A stretch of 64,000 nucleotides of DNA from assembly GCA_031549085.1 (NCBI GenBank), contig JAVBQL010000018.1:117981-181980 (forward strand), read 5' to 3'. Origin of the DNA: JAVBQL01 sp031549085. Lineage in GTDB: Bacteria > Spirochaetota > GWE2-31-10 > MWDO01. The number at the start of each line of letters is the position of its first letter. Positions within the stretch are counted from its first letter, which is position 1. The notes beneath the pieces are model-generated. The model saw only the letters and a list, made by a program, of their open reading frames with translations, was not told the DNA's origin and did no database searches. Position numbers and translations under genes: made by a program. Of this stretch, positions 34,536-42,742 are shown piece after piece.

Positions 34536-35033
34536 ATGAAAAATTGTGCAATATATCCCGGAACGTTTGATCCATTCACAAATGGACACTTCTCTATAAT
34601 AAAACGTGGTCTTAAGGTCTTTGAGAAGCTGATTGTTGTGGTTGCAAATAATTCTCAAAAGAGTACTATGTTTTCAGTTGAGGAGCGTCTGCACTTTATA
34701 GAGAAGGTAATAGAATATGAGGATCTAAAAGATCGAGTAACTTTTAGTAGCTTTGATGGTCTTCTTGTAGACTGCTGTAAAAATATGGGGATAACTACCG
34801 TTATACGTGGAATTAGGCCGCTTATAGATTTTGATTATGAGTTTGAACTTGCAATGACCAATAGACAGCTCTATCCAGAACTTGAGACTATTTTCATATT
34901 AACAGATGAGGAGCACTTCTATTTAAGAAGTACACTTGTTAAAGATGTTGTTAGACTTGGTGGTGATGTTGGTAACAAACTTCACCCAGCAAATAAAAGA
35001 GAGATAATAGATAAAATAATTAAGATGGGTTAA
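34536..35033 (+). CDS. coaD: Phosphopantetheine adenylyltransferase CoaD
   Basis: 165 residues; transfers AMP to 4'-phosphopantetheine in coenzyme A synthesis. The nucleotidyltransferase motif is YPGTFDPFTNGH at the start, with RGIRPLIDFDYEFELAMTNR and a degenerate ISSTLVK motif read as LRSTLVKDV. It starts 12 bases after the oxidoreductase gene and may share its transcript. Confidence 0.95.
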   Translation: MKNCAIYPGTFDPFTNGHFSIIKRGLKVFEKLIVVVANNSQKSTMFSVEERLHFIEKVIEYEDLKDRVTFSSFDGLLVDCCKNMGITTVIRGIRPLIDFDYEFELAMTNRQLYPELETIFILTDEEHFYLRSTLVKDVVRLGGDVGNKLHPANKREIIDKIIKMG

Positions 35034-35072
35034 TTATTATTTTTAATTTATCTCTTTATTTAAAGAGTATAA

Positions 35073-35522
35073 ATGATAAGTATTGAAAATATAAAAAAAA
35101 GATTATCAAAGTTGGAGTTCTCATGTAATCGTTGCTCGAATTGCTGTAGACATGAGCCTGGAGCAGTCTACCTTACAAAAAAAGATCTTGATAATTTATA
35201 TTCCTCTCTAAACCTTTCAAAGGATGAATTCATTAAACAGTGCTGCAGGGTATTAATCAAAGATGATAGAAAGGTCTTGGCTCTACTAGAGAAGGTAAAC
35301 TATGATTGCATATTTTGGAGTAATGGCTGTATAGTATACGAAAATAGACCTTTACAATGTAGGACATATCCATATTGGCCATTTCTAGTAGAAAATGGTG
35401 ATTATTGGAAACATGAGAAACATCGTTGCAGTGGAATAGATAAAAAGGGAACACTATCAGTTGAAGAGAAATATAAATTTTATCTTGATGAAAAGAGTGC
35501 TGAATATTTTTTTGTTGATTAG
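35073..35522 (+). CDS. YkgJ-type zinc/iron-sulfur cluster protein
   Basis: 149 residues with the YkgJ family Cys pattern: FSCNRCSNCCRHEPG, then INYDC-like NYDCIFWSNGCIVYENRPLQCRTYPYWPF and a late HRCSG. The eight or so Cys bind a metal centre, usually described as Fe-S or zinc. Function unknown. It is 40 bases after coaD and probably in the same operon. Confidence 0.85.
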   Translation: MISIENIKKRLSKLEFSCNRCSNCCRHEPGAVYLTKKDLDNLYSSLNLSKDEFIKQCCRVLIKDDRKVLALLEKVNYDCIFWSNGCIVYENRPLQCRTYPYWPFLVENGDYWKHEKHRCSGIDKKGTLSVEEKYKFYLDEKSAEYFFVD

Positions 35523-35619
35523 AACTATAGTTTTTCAAAATTTGTAATGTATATATAAAAAGTGTTGCATAAAAAGCAAAAATATTATAGGTTTAAGAAA
35601 AAAAATATGGATATCTTCT

Positions 35620-36387
35620 ATGTCAAAGTATAAACCATCTGATATTTTGAATATGATTTTTTCAATGATTAACTCATTTATTATGTTTGTTTTCTCTACC
35701 ATATGTATTATTCTCCTCTGGTGGCTTATGTTGATTCCGAAACATAAGAGATATGCTGTTGCACATATTTTTCTAATTATCCCATGGTGCTCACTTTTCT
35801 GCTTTATCTACTTTATAAGGGTTAAAGTGATTGGTAAAGAGTATATTGATAAGAAACGTACTACTCTATATATATGCAACCATCAATCTTGGGTTGATAT
35901 ACCACTCCTCCTATTAAATAATCATGCTACAATTCTTGCTAAAGAGGAAGTTAAAAGTATACCTTTTATAGGGCTTTTGATTCAATATGCAGGGACATTG
36001 ACCTTTAAGAGAGATGAGAAAAACTCAAGACTTAGCGTTGTAAAAGAGGTTATAACGTTATTTAAGGGTGGACACTCATTTTGTCTCTTTCCTGAGGGAA
36101 CAAGAACAAACAAGGGAGAGCTTTTAGAACCAAATTTAACACTAATAAAATTATGCTATAAATTAAATATACCTGTTGTGAGCAGTGCAATCTCTGGCTC
36201 ATATAATATGCTTCCAAGGGGCAGATACTACTTAGGCTTTTTTAAAAATATATCATTAAAATATGCCCCTCCAACCTATCCGAAAGATTTTGAAAATGAT
36301 GAAGATTTTGCAAATGCCTGCTGGTCAAAAGTCGTTGATACTTATAATGATCTTACAGAAAATAGATTTGTAGAGAAGATTAGTTAG
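35620..36387 (+). CDS. plsC: 1-acyl-sn-glycerol-3-phosphate acyltransferase (PlsC family)
   Basis: 255 residues with two N-terminal membrane segments, the catalytic NHQSWVD (HxxxxD) motif near residue 88, AKEEVKSIPFIG, and the substrate-binding FPEGTR. It adds the second acyl chain in phospholipid synthesis at the inner membrane. The gene ends one base before holA starts, so they are coupled. The ribosome site is weak. Confidence 0.9.
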   Translation: MSKYKPSDILNMIFSMINSFIMFVFSTICIILLWWLMLIPKHKRYAVAHIFLIIPWCSLFCFIYFIRVKVIGKEYIDKKRTTLYICNHQSWVDIPLLLLNNHATILAKEEVKSIPFIGLLIQYAGTLTFKRDEKNSRLSVVKEVITLFKGGHSFCLFPEGTRTNKGELLEPNLTLIKLCYKLNIPVVSSAISGSYNMLPRGRYYLGFFKNISLKYAPPTYPKDFENDEDFANACWSKVVDTYNDLTENRFVEKIS

Positions 36388-37632
36388 ATGAATGTAAGTG
36401 AATTAGAGCGAGATATCTCTAAAGGGAATATCAGCCATCTCTATCTTTTAGCTGGTTCTGAAATTGGTGAAAAAAACCATATCATAGAGTTAATTATCAA
36501 AAAATTATCTACCTCATCAGAAGTAACAAAAGAGTACTACTATATTGGAGAAGAGTTCAAAATTTCCAATTTTTTGGATAATGTTGATACTTTTGCTCTC
36601 TTCTCCTCAAAAAGAGTGGTTTTCTTAAAAAATATAGAGAATATCAACAGCACAGCTATTAATCATTTAGAAAGCTTAATAATTCCCAAGAGAATATTAT
36701 CAAACGTTTTTGAGGAGAAAATATTATCAAAAGCTTTGAAATTTAAAAAAGAGAAATCTCTTCTTAGTTTTTATACAAGAAATGATAACTCTTATGATTT
36801 GAAAAAAGATCTAAAAAGTGATGATAAAAAATCATTAATTAGTCTCTTTTCTGATATTGGTTTCTCTAATATAGACTCAAATGTCTATATTATAATGCTA
36901 AATGAGACAACAGATAAAATACCTACAGCTCTGACAGATCTTCTATCTCAAAAACAAAATATAATGTTTTGGGAGATGTTTGAGAATCAAAAACAGAGCT
37001 GGATTAAAAGTGAGTTTAGAAAATATAGTATCTCAATAGAAGATGATGCTGTTGAGTATATGATTGAGATAGTAGATAATAATAAACAATCATTTGAAGA
37101 TGAGATTCAAAAAATTGCTGCTGCCTATCTTGACTCAAATAAAAATAACACTTTAGATAGCTCTATAAAAAAAGAGACTTTGGAGGAGCTGCTCTACCAC
37201 TCAAAAGATGAGTCAGGATTTACTCTATATAATGCACTATTGGACAAAAATGTTGAGAAGGCATTGGAGATCTTAAATATACTTTTTCATTCTAATATTG
37301 ATCCTATTTCATTGGTTGCCAACCTACAATGGTCTCATCGAAGATTTTTGAAAGCTGTATATTTAAGTCAGGTTGAACACCTAAACTATGAAGAGATCTA
37401 TAAAATGCTTAATATAACTAATAAGAGATCAAAAGATGAGATGGTTAGAGGTATCAGAAATTATAAATATTTACAAATAGCAAATTTATACAATAGAATT
37501 TTTGAGCTGGACTACTACTTAAGAGCATATACAGATGAGTTGAAATATGTAAAACTTCAGCAATTTATAATCGATTTTGTCTATTTAGAGAGTCATGAAT
37601 CTTTCTTGCAAGGCGAATCCCAATATTACTGA
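36388..37632 (+). CDS. holA: DNA polymerase III delta subunit (HolA)
   Basis: 414 residues. The start (DISKGNISHLYLLAGSEIGEKNHIIELI) and the C-terminal collar region (VANLQWSHRRFLKAVYLSQ, YLRAYTDELKYVKLQQFIIDFV) are those of the clamp-loader delta subunit. The central part contains a lysine-rich insertion and is divergent, longer than usual. It opens the sliding clamp for loading. Its 3' end overlaps the convergent uvrC end by 68 bases. Confidence 0.8.
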   Translation: MNVSELERDISKGNISHLYLLAGSEIGEKNHIIELIIKKLSTSSEVTKEYYYIGEEFKISNFLDNVDTFALFSSKRVVFLKNIENINSTAINHLESLIIPKRILSNVFEEKILSKALKFKKEKSLLSFYTRNDNSYDLKKDLKSDDKKSLISLFSDIGFSNIDSNVYIIMLNETTDKIPTALTDLLSQKQNIMFWEMFENQKQSWIKSEFRKYSISIEDDAVEYMIEIVDNNKQSFEDEIQKIAAAYLDSNKNNTLDSSIKKETLEELLYHSKDESGFTLYNALLDKNVEKALEILNILFHSNIDPISLVANLQWSHRRFLKAVYLSQVEHLNYEEIYKMLNITNKRSKDEMVRGIRNYKYLQIANLYNRIFELDYYLRAYTDELKYVKLQQFIIDFVYLESHESFLQGESQYY

Positions 37633-39376
37633 TTTTTGCAATTTCCTCTTCTGTTGCATTTTTTATTCCATTTATAGATTTGAACTGCTTTAATAACATA
37701 TTTAATCTCTTCTCTCCGACTCCCTCTATATTTAACAAACTTGATGTAAGAGAACCCTTTTTATATCTTTTGCTCATTCTTGTATTACTGAACCTATGGG
37801 CCTCATCTCTTACTGCTTGCAGCATTTTTAGGGCATTAGATGTTCTTGGTAATATTAATGGTTCTTCTCTATATGGAAAAAATATATGCTCCTCTTTTTC
37901 AGCGAGTCCAACTAATGGAATATTTAAATCAAGTTCTCCAAGAGATTTTAATGCAGATGATATCTGTCCTTTTCCCCCATCAACTAATATCAAATCTGGC
38001 ATAGCTTCATTACTTTTTTTCAATTTTGAGTATCTTCTTCTTATAACCTCCTGCATCATAGCATAGTCATCAGGATAGCCCTTTCCAACAATGTTAAATT
38101 GTCTATATTTAGATTTATCGGGCTTGCCATCAACAAAAACTGACATAGCAGCAGTGTTATATTTTCCATTAAGGGTAGCAATATCGAAACACTCAATAAC
38201 TCTGGGCAGTGAATCAAGTTCAAGAAGTTCTTTTAGCTCTTTTAATATATGTATCTTGTCTATTGAGTGGCGCTTCTCATAAAAATAGACTTCACTATTC
38301 TCTTTTGCCAATCTCAAAATATTTGTCTTCTCACTCTCTACTTCCAATGTCTCAACTTTTTTATTATATTTTTTCTCTATACCACTTGCCAATATTTCAA
38401 GTTCTTCTTTAAGGTCTTGAGAAACTTTTTCTAAATATATTTTATTAGGAAAAGTGGCTATATTTAGATAGTAGGTGTTTAAAAAATCTACCAATATATT
38501 ATTGGAATTTGGATATGATGTTCTCTGTATAATAAAATTTTCATTTCCAAGAACTTTTCCATCTCGCTCTTTTAATAGTGAAATGGAGAGAATATTATCC
38601 TTCTCATATGTACCAATATAATCTATATTATCCAAAGTGCTATTTTCAACAGATTGCTTTATTTGAAGCTTTCTTATATTGTTGATTTGCTCTCTTACAA
38701 CCAGCGCCTTCTCATACTGCATCTCATCAGAGAGCTTTTTCATTTTTGTATTTAACTCATCTATTAATTTATCAGTCTCTCCATTTAATAATCTCTTACA
38801 GTTTTCAACTATTTGAGAGTACTCTTCCTCACTGATATTTCCAGAGCAGGGTGCAAGACACTTATTTATATGAAAATTTAGGCAGGGTCTATTGTTGTAT
38901 GGCTTTTTAAAATATTTTTTACAGGGGCGAATTTTTAGAGTTTTTGTTATTATATTTGTAACTTCTCTTAAGGCGTTAACATCAATATAGGGACCAAAGT
39001 AGAGATCTTTTGGATTTTTAACCTCCCTACATACAGATATTCTAGGCAGTGGTTCACTGCTTATCTTTATCATAGGAAATGATTTGAAATCTTTTAGCTG
39101 AATGTTATACTTGGGCTTATGCTCTTTTATCAAATTGTTTTCTAAAAGAAGTGCCTCTACCTCATTATTGGTAACTATATATTCGATAGAGTCTATCTTT
39201 TTTACTAATACCCTTGTTTTCATGTCGGCATGATTTTTTACGAAATATGATGAGACTCTATTGAATAAATTTTTAGCCTTGCCAATATATATTATGTCTC
39301 TATTTGTATCTCTATATATATAGATACCAGGTAATTTGGGTATTTTGCTTATAATTTCTTTTCTTATCTTGTTCAT
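37565..39376 (-). CDS. uvrC: Excinuclease ABC subunit C (UvrC)
   Basis: 603 residues. GIY-YIG nuclease at the N-terminus (LPGIYIYRDTNRDIIYIGKAK), the conserved Cys-rich region (RPCLNFHINKCLAPCSG), a UVR helical hairpin (QYEKALVVREQINNI), the RNase H-like C-terminal nuclease (DLILVDGGKGQ) and a helix-hairpin-helix end (LNIEGVGEKRLNMLLKQF). It makes both incisions in nucleotide excision repair with UvrA and UvrB. Confidence 0.96.
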   Translation of the reverse strand: MNKIRKEIISKIPKLPGIYIYRDTNRDIIYIGKAKNLFNRVSSYFVKNHADMKTRVLVKKIDSIEYIVTNNEVEALLLENNLIKEHKPKYNIQLKDFKSFPMIKISSEPLPRISVCREVKNPKDLYFGPYIDVNALREVTNIITKTLKIRPCKKYFKKPYNNRPCLNFHINKCLAPCSGNISEEEYSQIVENCKRLLNGETDKLIDELNTKMKKLSDEMQYEKALVVREQINNIRKLQIKQSVENSTLDNIDYIGTYEKDNILSISLLKERDGKVLGNENFIIQRTSYPNSNNILVDFLNTYYLNIATFPNKIYLEKVSQDLKEELEILASGIEKKYNKKVETLEVESEKTNILRLAKENSEVYFYEKRHSIDKIHILKELKELLELDSLPRVIECFDIATLNGKYNTAAMSVFVDGKPDKSKYRQFNIVGKGYPDDYAMMQEVIRRRYSKLKKSNEAMPDLILVDGGKGQISSALKSLGELDLNIPLVGLAEKEEHIFFPYREEPLILPRTSNALKMLQAVRDEAHRFSNTRMSKRYKKGSLTSSLLNIEGVGEKRLNMLLKQFKSINGIKNATEEEIAKISNIGIRLARKIHDSLNRQNRL

Positions 39377-39410
39377 ATTTTATATCAATAAAATATATAT
39401 GAAATGATTC

Positions 39411-39719
39411 TTGTTGTCAATAGGCTTAAACATATGGCTATTTGGGTATGAAATTTACAAAAATATTTATTATAAATATTGCTTGACTAATGAACTATGT
39501 ATATTATATCGTTTATATTATAAAATAGTATGGTATATAATGTTAATTTTGGCAAAAGCTATTTTGAAACTGATCTGGAGATACAAGTTTCATATTCTCT
39601 GTGAATAACAGCAAATAGTATTGGGACAGCAATAATAAATGTCATTCTGAATGGAAAAAAGTGATAGTAAAAGTATAGGGGTTAAAAATAATTATTAAAT
39701 AAATGCACATGTTAAATTT
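39411..39719. other. Intergenic region without supported gene
   Basis: Very AT-rich sequence with short frames only; no ribosome site, tRNA or clear repeat was found. Confidence 0.4.
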
Positions 39720-40070
39720 ATTATTAACAGTCCAACAACAACTGCTACGAAACTATATATTTCTGAAGATGGTCAGGTTATATTTGATTTTAATAGTAGT
39801 AAAATTATGAAGCCATTTAATACATGGGCAGGCTGTGATCCATCAAAAACAATATCGTCATCTAATAAAATAAGTGATACTAAATTTGAATTTGATATGT
39901 TTTCTGAAAGTAGTTTTTCATTTAAATTTACCAATGATACATCATGGAGCTATGAAGAAGTGAAAGATTATGGAGTAATAGAGTATATAAAAGTAATGGT
40001 TAAGATGAGACAGTGGAATTTACTGTTGTTAGATGGAAGAGATAGTAATAATATCTTTAAGGTTAAATAA
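39720..40070 (+). pseudogene. Remnant of an unknown gene without start codon
   Basis: An open frame from about 39700 to 40070 reads HVKFIINSPTTTATKLYISE and later KIMKPFNTWAGCDPSKTI, ending NNIFKVK. The first possible ATG (39807) falls inside the conserved-looking stretch and has no ribosome site, and a stop lies just upstream. A terminator follows directly. It looks like the 3' part of a decayed gene, possibly a surface protein, but no family is recognised. Confidence 0.35.
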
Positions 40071-40099
40071 AAAAGAGCTCTTTTTGAGCTCATTTTTAT
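40071..40099 (+). terminator. Intrinsic terminator
   Basis: GAGCTC arms around a five-T loop, with A-rich sequence before and T-rich sequence after. Confidence 0.7.
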
Positions 40100-40234
40100 T
40101 GTTATTTATATTTTCTATAAATGTTTAATTTATAGAAAATAGATAAAATAATTAAATTATAACTAGACAATAAATAAAATTTTTTGTATAAAATGCTGAT
40201 TTGTTTATAAAATTTAGATGAAAGGTGATTATTT

Positions 40235-41011
40235 ATGAAGAAAATAGTGTTTTTATTCTTGATTGTTTCTTTATGCATGTTTTCATGTAAAAAAGGTAAT
40301 GAACCAGTTCCAGAAGAGAAAGAGGCTAAAGGAATGGATAATATAGAGAAGACCCAATATTTAAAATGGGCTACTTGGGTATTCTCCAATAAAGATGATC
40401 TAGGAAAAGATGCAAAAGATGTAAAAGAGAAAAAACTACTTGAGTTTGGTAATAAAGTTGAAATTACAGATGAGCTTAAACATAATGATAAGCTTTACTA
40501 TCAAATAAAACTTCCAGATGAATCTACCTATTATGTATTAGCTTCAAATCTAACAGAAGCATTCATAATAATAACAGATACAAACATATCAACATATTCT
40601 CAGCCATCAGAGGATTATCCAATAACTAAATACAAATTACAACCAGGTGACTTTGCATATTTTGTTAAAAATCAAAATGGTTTTATAAGTGTTGAGTTTA
40701 TTTCATATTTGCCTAATAGAGAGAAGAATAAAGATGCTACTTGGCCTACAAGCCCTGCTTGGCTTGTTGAGGGGGTAGGGTATACTACCGATACAAAGGC
40801 TGCTAGAGATGGATATTTCTTGGCAAGAACTTATAACAAAATGTATGGTAAAGCTAAAGATAAAGATGGTGCTATAAAAGATATGCAAGATTACTTGAAT
40901 GATGATGGATTAGTTGAAACAGATGTTACGTATGTTATAAGAAATTTATTGAATGAGCTAACAGTTACAGAAGTTGTTAATGATGTCAGTGATGTCAATA
41001 GTGTTGATTAG
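40235..41011 (+). CDS. Lipoprotein with SH3-like domain
   Basis: 258 residues. Lipobox LCMFSCKKG. Residues about 45-110 (EFGNKVEITDELKHNDKLYYQIKLPDE) resemble a bacterial SH3 domain, and a second beta region follows (ISTYSQPSEDYPITKYKLQPGDF). The tail is helical and ends in a Val-Asp repeat (VVNDVSDVNSVD). A surface or periplasmic binding role is likely; no specific ligand is evident. Start at 40235 has AAAGGTGA upstream. Confidence 0.75.
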   Translation: MKKIVFLFLIVSLCMFSCKKGNEPVPEEKEAKGMDNIEKTQYLKWATWVFSNKDDLGKDAKDVKEKKLLEFGNKVEITDELKHNDKLYYQIKLPDESTYYVLASNLTEAFIIITDTNISTYSQPSEDYPITKYKLQPGDFAYFVKNQNGFISVEFISYLPNREKNKDATWPTSPAWLVEGVGYTTDTKAARDGYFLARTYNKMYGKAKDKDGAIKDMQDYLNDDGLVETDVTYVIRNLLNELTVTEVVNDVSDVNSVD

Positions 41012-41039
41012 ATAATTTTTTTTAGAAAAATAACAATAA

Positions 41040-41079
41040 CCATTAAAATAATTTTGATTTATTTTAATGGTTTTTTTAT
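41040..41079 (+). terminator. Strong intrinsic terminator
   Basis: Perfect 12-bp arms (CCATTAAAATAA, 41040-41051, and its complement, 41059-41070) followed by seven T. The T run overlaps the -35 of the next promoter. Confidence 0.9.
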
Positions 41080-41107
41080 TGACTTTTTTATAAAAATAAA
41101 ATACTAT
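41079..41107 (+). promoter_or_regulatory. Promoter of tRNA-Gln and rplY
   Basis: TTGACT (41079-41084), 17 bases, TACTAT (41102-41107), 15 bases before the tRNA. Confidence 0.75.
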
Positions 41108-41121
41108 ACCTATAAATATTA

Positions 41122-41194
41122 TGGGTCGTCGGCAAGTGGTAAGCCAGCTGGTTTTGGTCCAGCCATTCCGGAGGTTCGAATCCTTCCGACCCAG
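41122..41194 (+). tRNA. tRNA-Gln (anticodon TTG)
   Basis: Acceptor arms TGGGTCG/CGACCCA, anticodon stem CTGG/CCAG around loop TTTTGGT, T arm GGAGGTTCGAATCCTTCC. CCA is not encoded. The rplY gene follows 43 bases later, so they may be one transcript. Confidence 0.93.
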
Positions 41195-41237
41195 TTTTTT
41201 TATTTTGTTTAAGTATATTTAAGGAGAACATATTCTT

Positions 41238-41828
41238 ATGTCCAATTTTGTAATAGAGGCACAATTAAGAGATAAAACTAAAAAAGAGGCTTGTGGTAGG
41301 TATAGAAGAGAAGGAAAGATCCCTGCTGTTGTGTATGGTGGTGAGGGAGAGAATACAAACATCCTAATAGATTATAGAACTTTTAGTAATATGTACTCAA
41401 AATTAACAAAGTCTACAATAATCAAATTGAAAATTGATAATAAAGATCATGATGTTTTAATTAAAGATTATGATAAGGATTATGTTAAAGATCTCTATAC
41501 TCATATAGATTTTTATAAACTTAATGCAAAGAAACCAGTTACTCTTTCTATTCCTTTGGAATTTGTTGGGACAGCTCAAGGTGTAAGAGATGGTGGTGTT
41601 TTTGAAAAGCATCTTACTAGCTTGCAAATCTCTTGTCTTCCAAAAGATATTGTTACTACAATAAAGGTTGATATATCAGAGCTAAAAGTTAATGCAACAA
41701 TGCACGTTAAAGATATTATTTTGAGCAAAGATTACAAAGTAATATCAAATCCAGAAGAGGTTGTTGTAAAAATCTCTATTGGAGAGAAGGATGATGCTGT
41801 ATCTGCTGTTGCAACAGATACAAAATAG
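41238..41828 (+). CDS. rplY: Ribosomal protein bL25, CTC form
   Basis: 196 residues with both domains of the long CTC-type bL25: the 5S rRNA-binding N-terminal domain (ACGRYRREGKIPAVVYGG, DYDKDYVKDLYTHIDFYKL) and a C-terminal beta domain (GTAQGVRDGGVFEKHLTSL). It binds 5S rRNA in the large subunit. Ribosome site AAGGAG. It is usually next to pth; here the thioesterase gene follows instead. Confidence 0.95.
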   Translation: MSNFVIEAQLRDKTKKEACGRYRREGKIPAVVYGGEGENTNILIDYRTFSNMYSKLTKSTIIKLKIDNKDHDVLIKDYDKDYVKDLYTHIDFYKLNAKKPVTLSIPLEFVGTAQGVRDGGVFEKHLTSLQISCLPKDIVTTIKVDISELKVNATMHVKDIILSKDYKVISNPEEVVVKISIGEKDDAVSAVATDTK

Positions 41829-41964
41829 TCAACTAATTCTATTAAAATTGTTATATATTTAATTCTCAAATTATAAAAAAATGTTTCATAGAATTTAAAT
41901 AATTTTATATATACTTTGTTGCGTCTGAAATTATTATTCCTAATATTTTTAAGAGGTCTATTTT

Positions 41965-42702
41965 ATGAAACATTATGAACAATCCTTCTACATTAAATCA
42001 TTTGATATTGATTTTAACCAAGATCTAAAATTGTCTATGCTATTTTCATATTTACAAAATATAGCAGAGGAGCATGCAACCCTACTTGGTGTTGGATATG
42101 ATCATTTGGTTAATGACGGCATAGCTTGGATACTCTCACGCTCTAAACTTGATATAAAGAGAATGCCAAAATGGAAAGAGACTATAAAAATAAAAACTTG
42201 GGCAAAAGGTATTGATAGGCTTTTTGCATTAAGAGATTTTCTTGTTTATGATAGTAGTGGCAATGTAATAATCTCAGTTACACAAAATTGGCTGTTGATT
42301 TCAATGAAAAACTTAAGACCTCTTAAAATAGAGAGTTTAGGTGGTTTTCTAAATGATTCTACCCTACATGCGATAGATGAAAAATTGGATAAGTTAATTA
42401 TCCCAGAAGATGCTAATGTAGTTGATAGAATAACAAAGGATATTAGAACAAGTGATATTGATATAAATCTACATGTAAATAATGCTAAATATGCAGATTG
42501 GATACTTGATATGTTGGTTGATGAATTTTTAAATAAAGAAAAAATAGAGTCTGTCGAGATAAATTTTTTATCAGAAATTAAGATTAATTCAAGAATAGAG
42601 CTAATAAAATCCAAAGATTCCAATGGTGTTATTTATGTTGAGTCAAAAGAGCTTGAGAGTGGTAAAATAAACTTTATATCAAAGGTATTAATAGCTAAAT
42701 AG
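41965..42702 (+). CDS. Acyl-ACP thioesterase (FatA/FatB-like)
   Basis: 245 residues forming a double hot-dog fold. The N-terminal half has LFSYLQNIAEEHATLLGVG and ILSRSKLDIKRMPKW. The second half has TSDIDINLHVNNAKYADW, with the NxHVNN catalytic region. It hydrolyses acyl-ACP to release free fatty acids, ending fatty-acid synthesis at a given chain length. The acyl-CoA ligase and PlsC elsewhere in the window would handle such products. AAGAGG ribosome site. Confidence 0.9.
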   Translation: MKHYEQSFYIKSFDIDFNQDLKLSMLFSYLQNIAEEHATLLGVGYDHLVNDGIAWILSRSKLDIKRMPKWKETIKIKTWAKGIDRLFALRDFLVYDSSGNVIISVTQNWLLISMKNLRPLKIESLGGFLNDSTLHAIDEKLDKLIIPEDANVVDRITKDIRTSDIDINLHVNNAKYADWILDMLVDEFLNKEKIESVEINFLSEIKINSRIELIKSKDSNGVIYVESKELESGKINFISKVLIAK

Positions 42703-42742
42703 TTAGCTTGATATTTTTAAAATTTTTTTTAGATTAAAACCA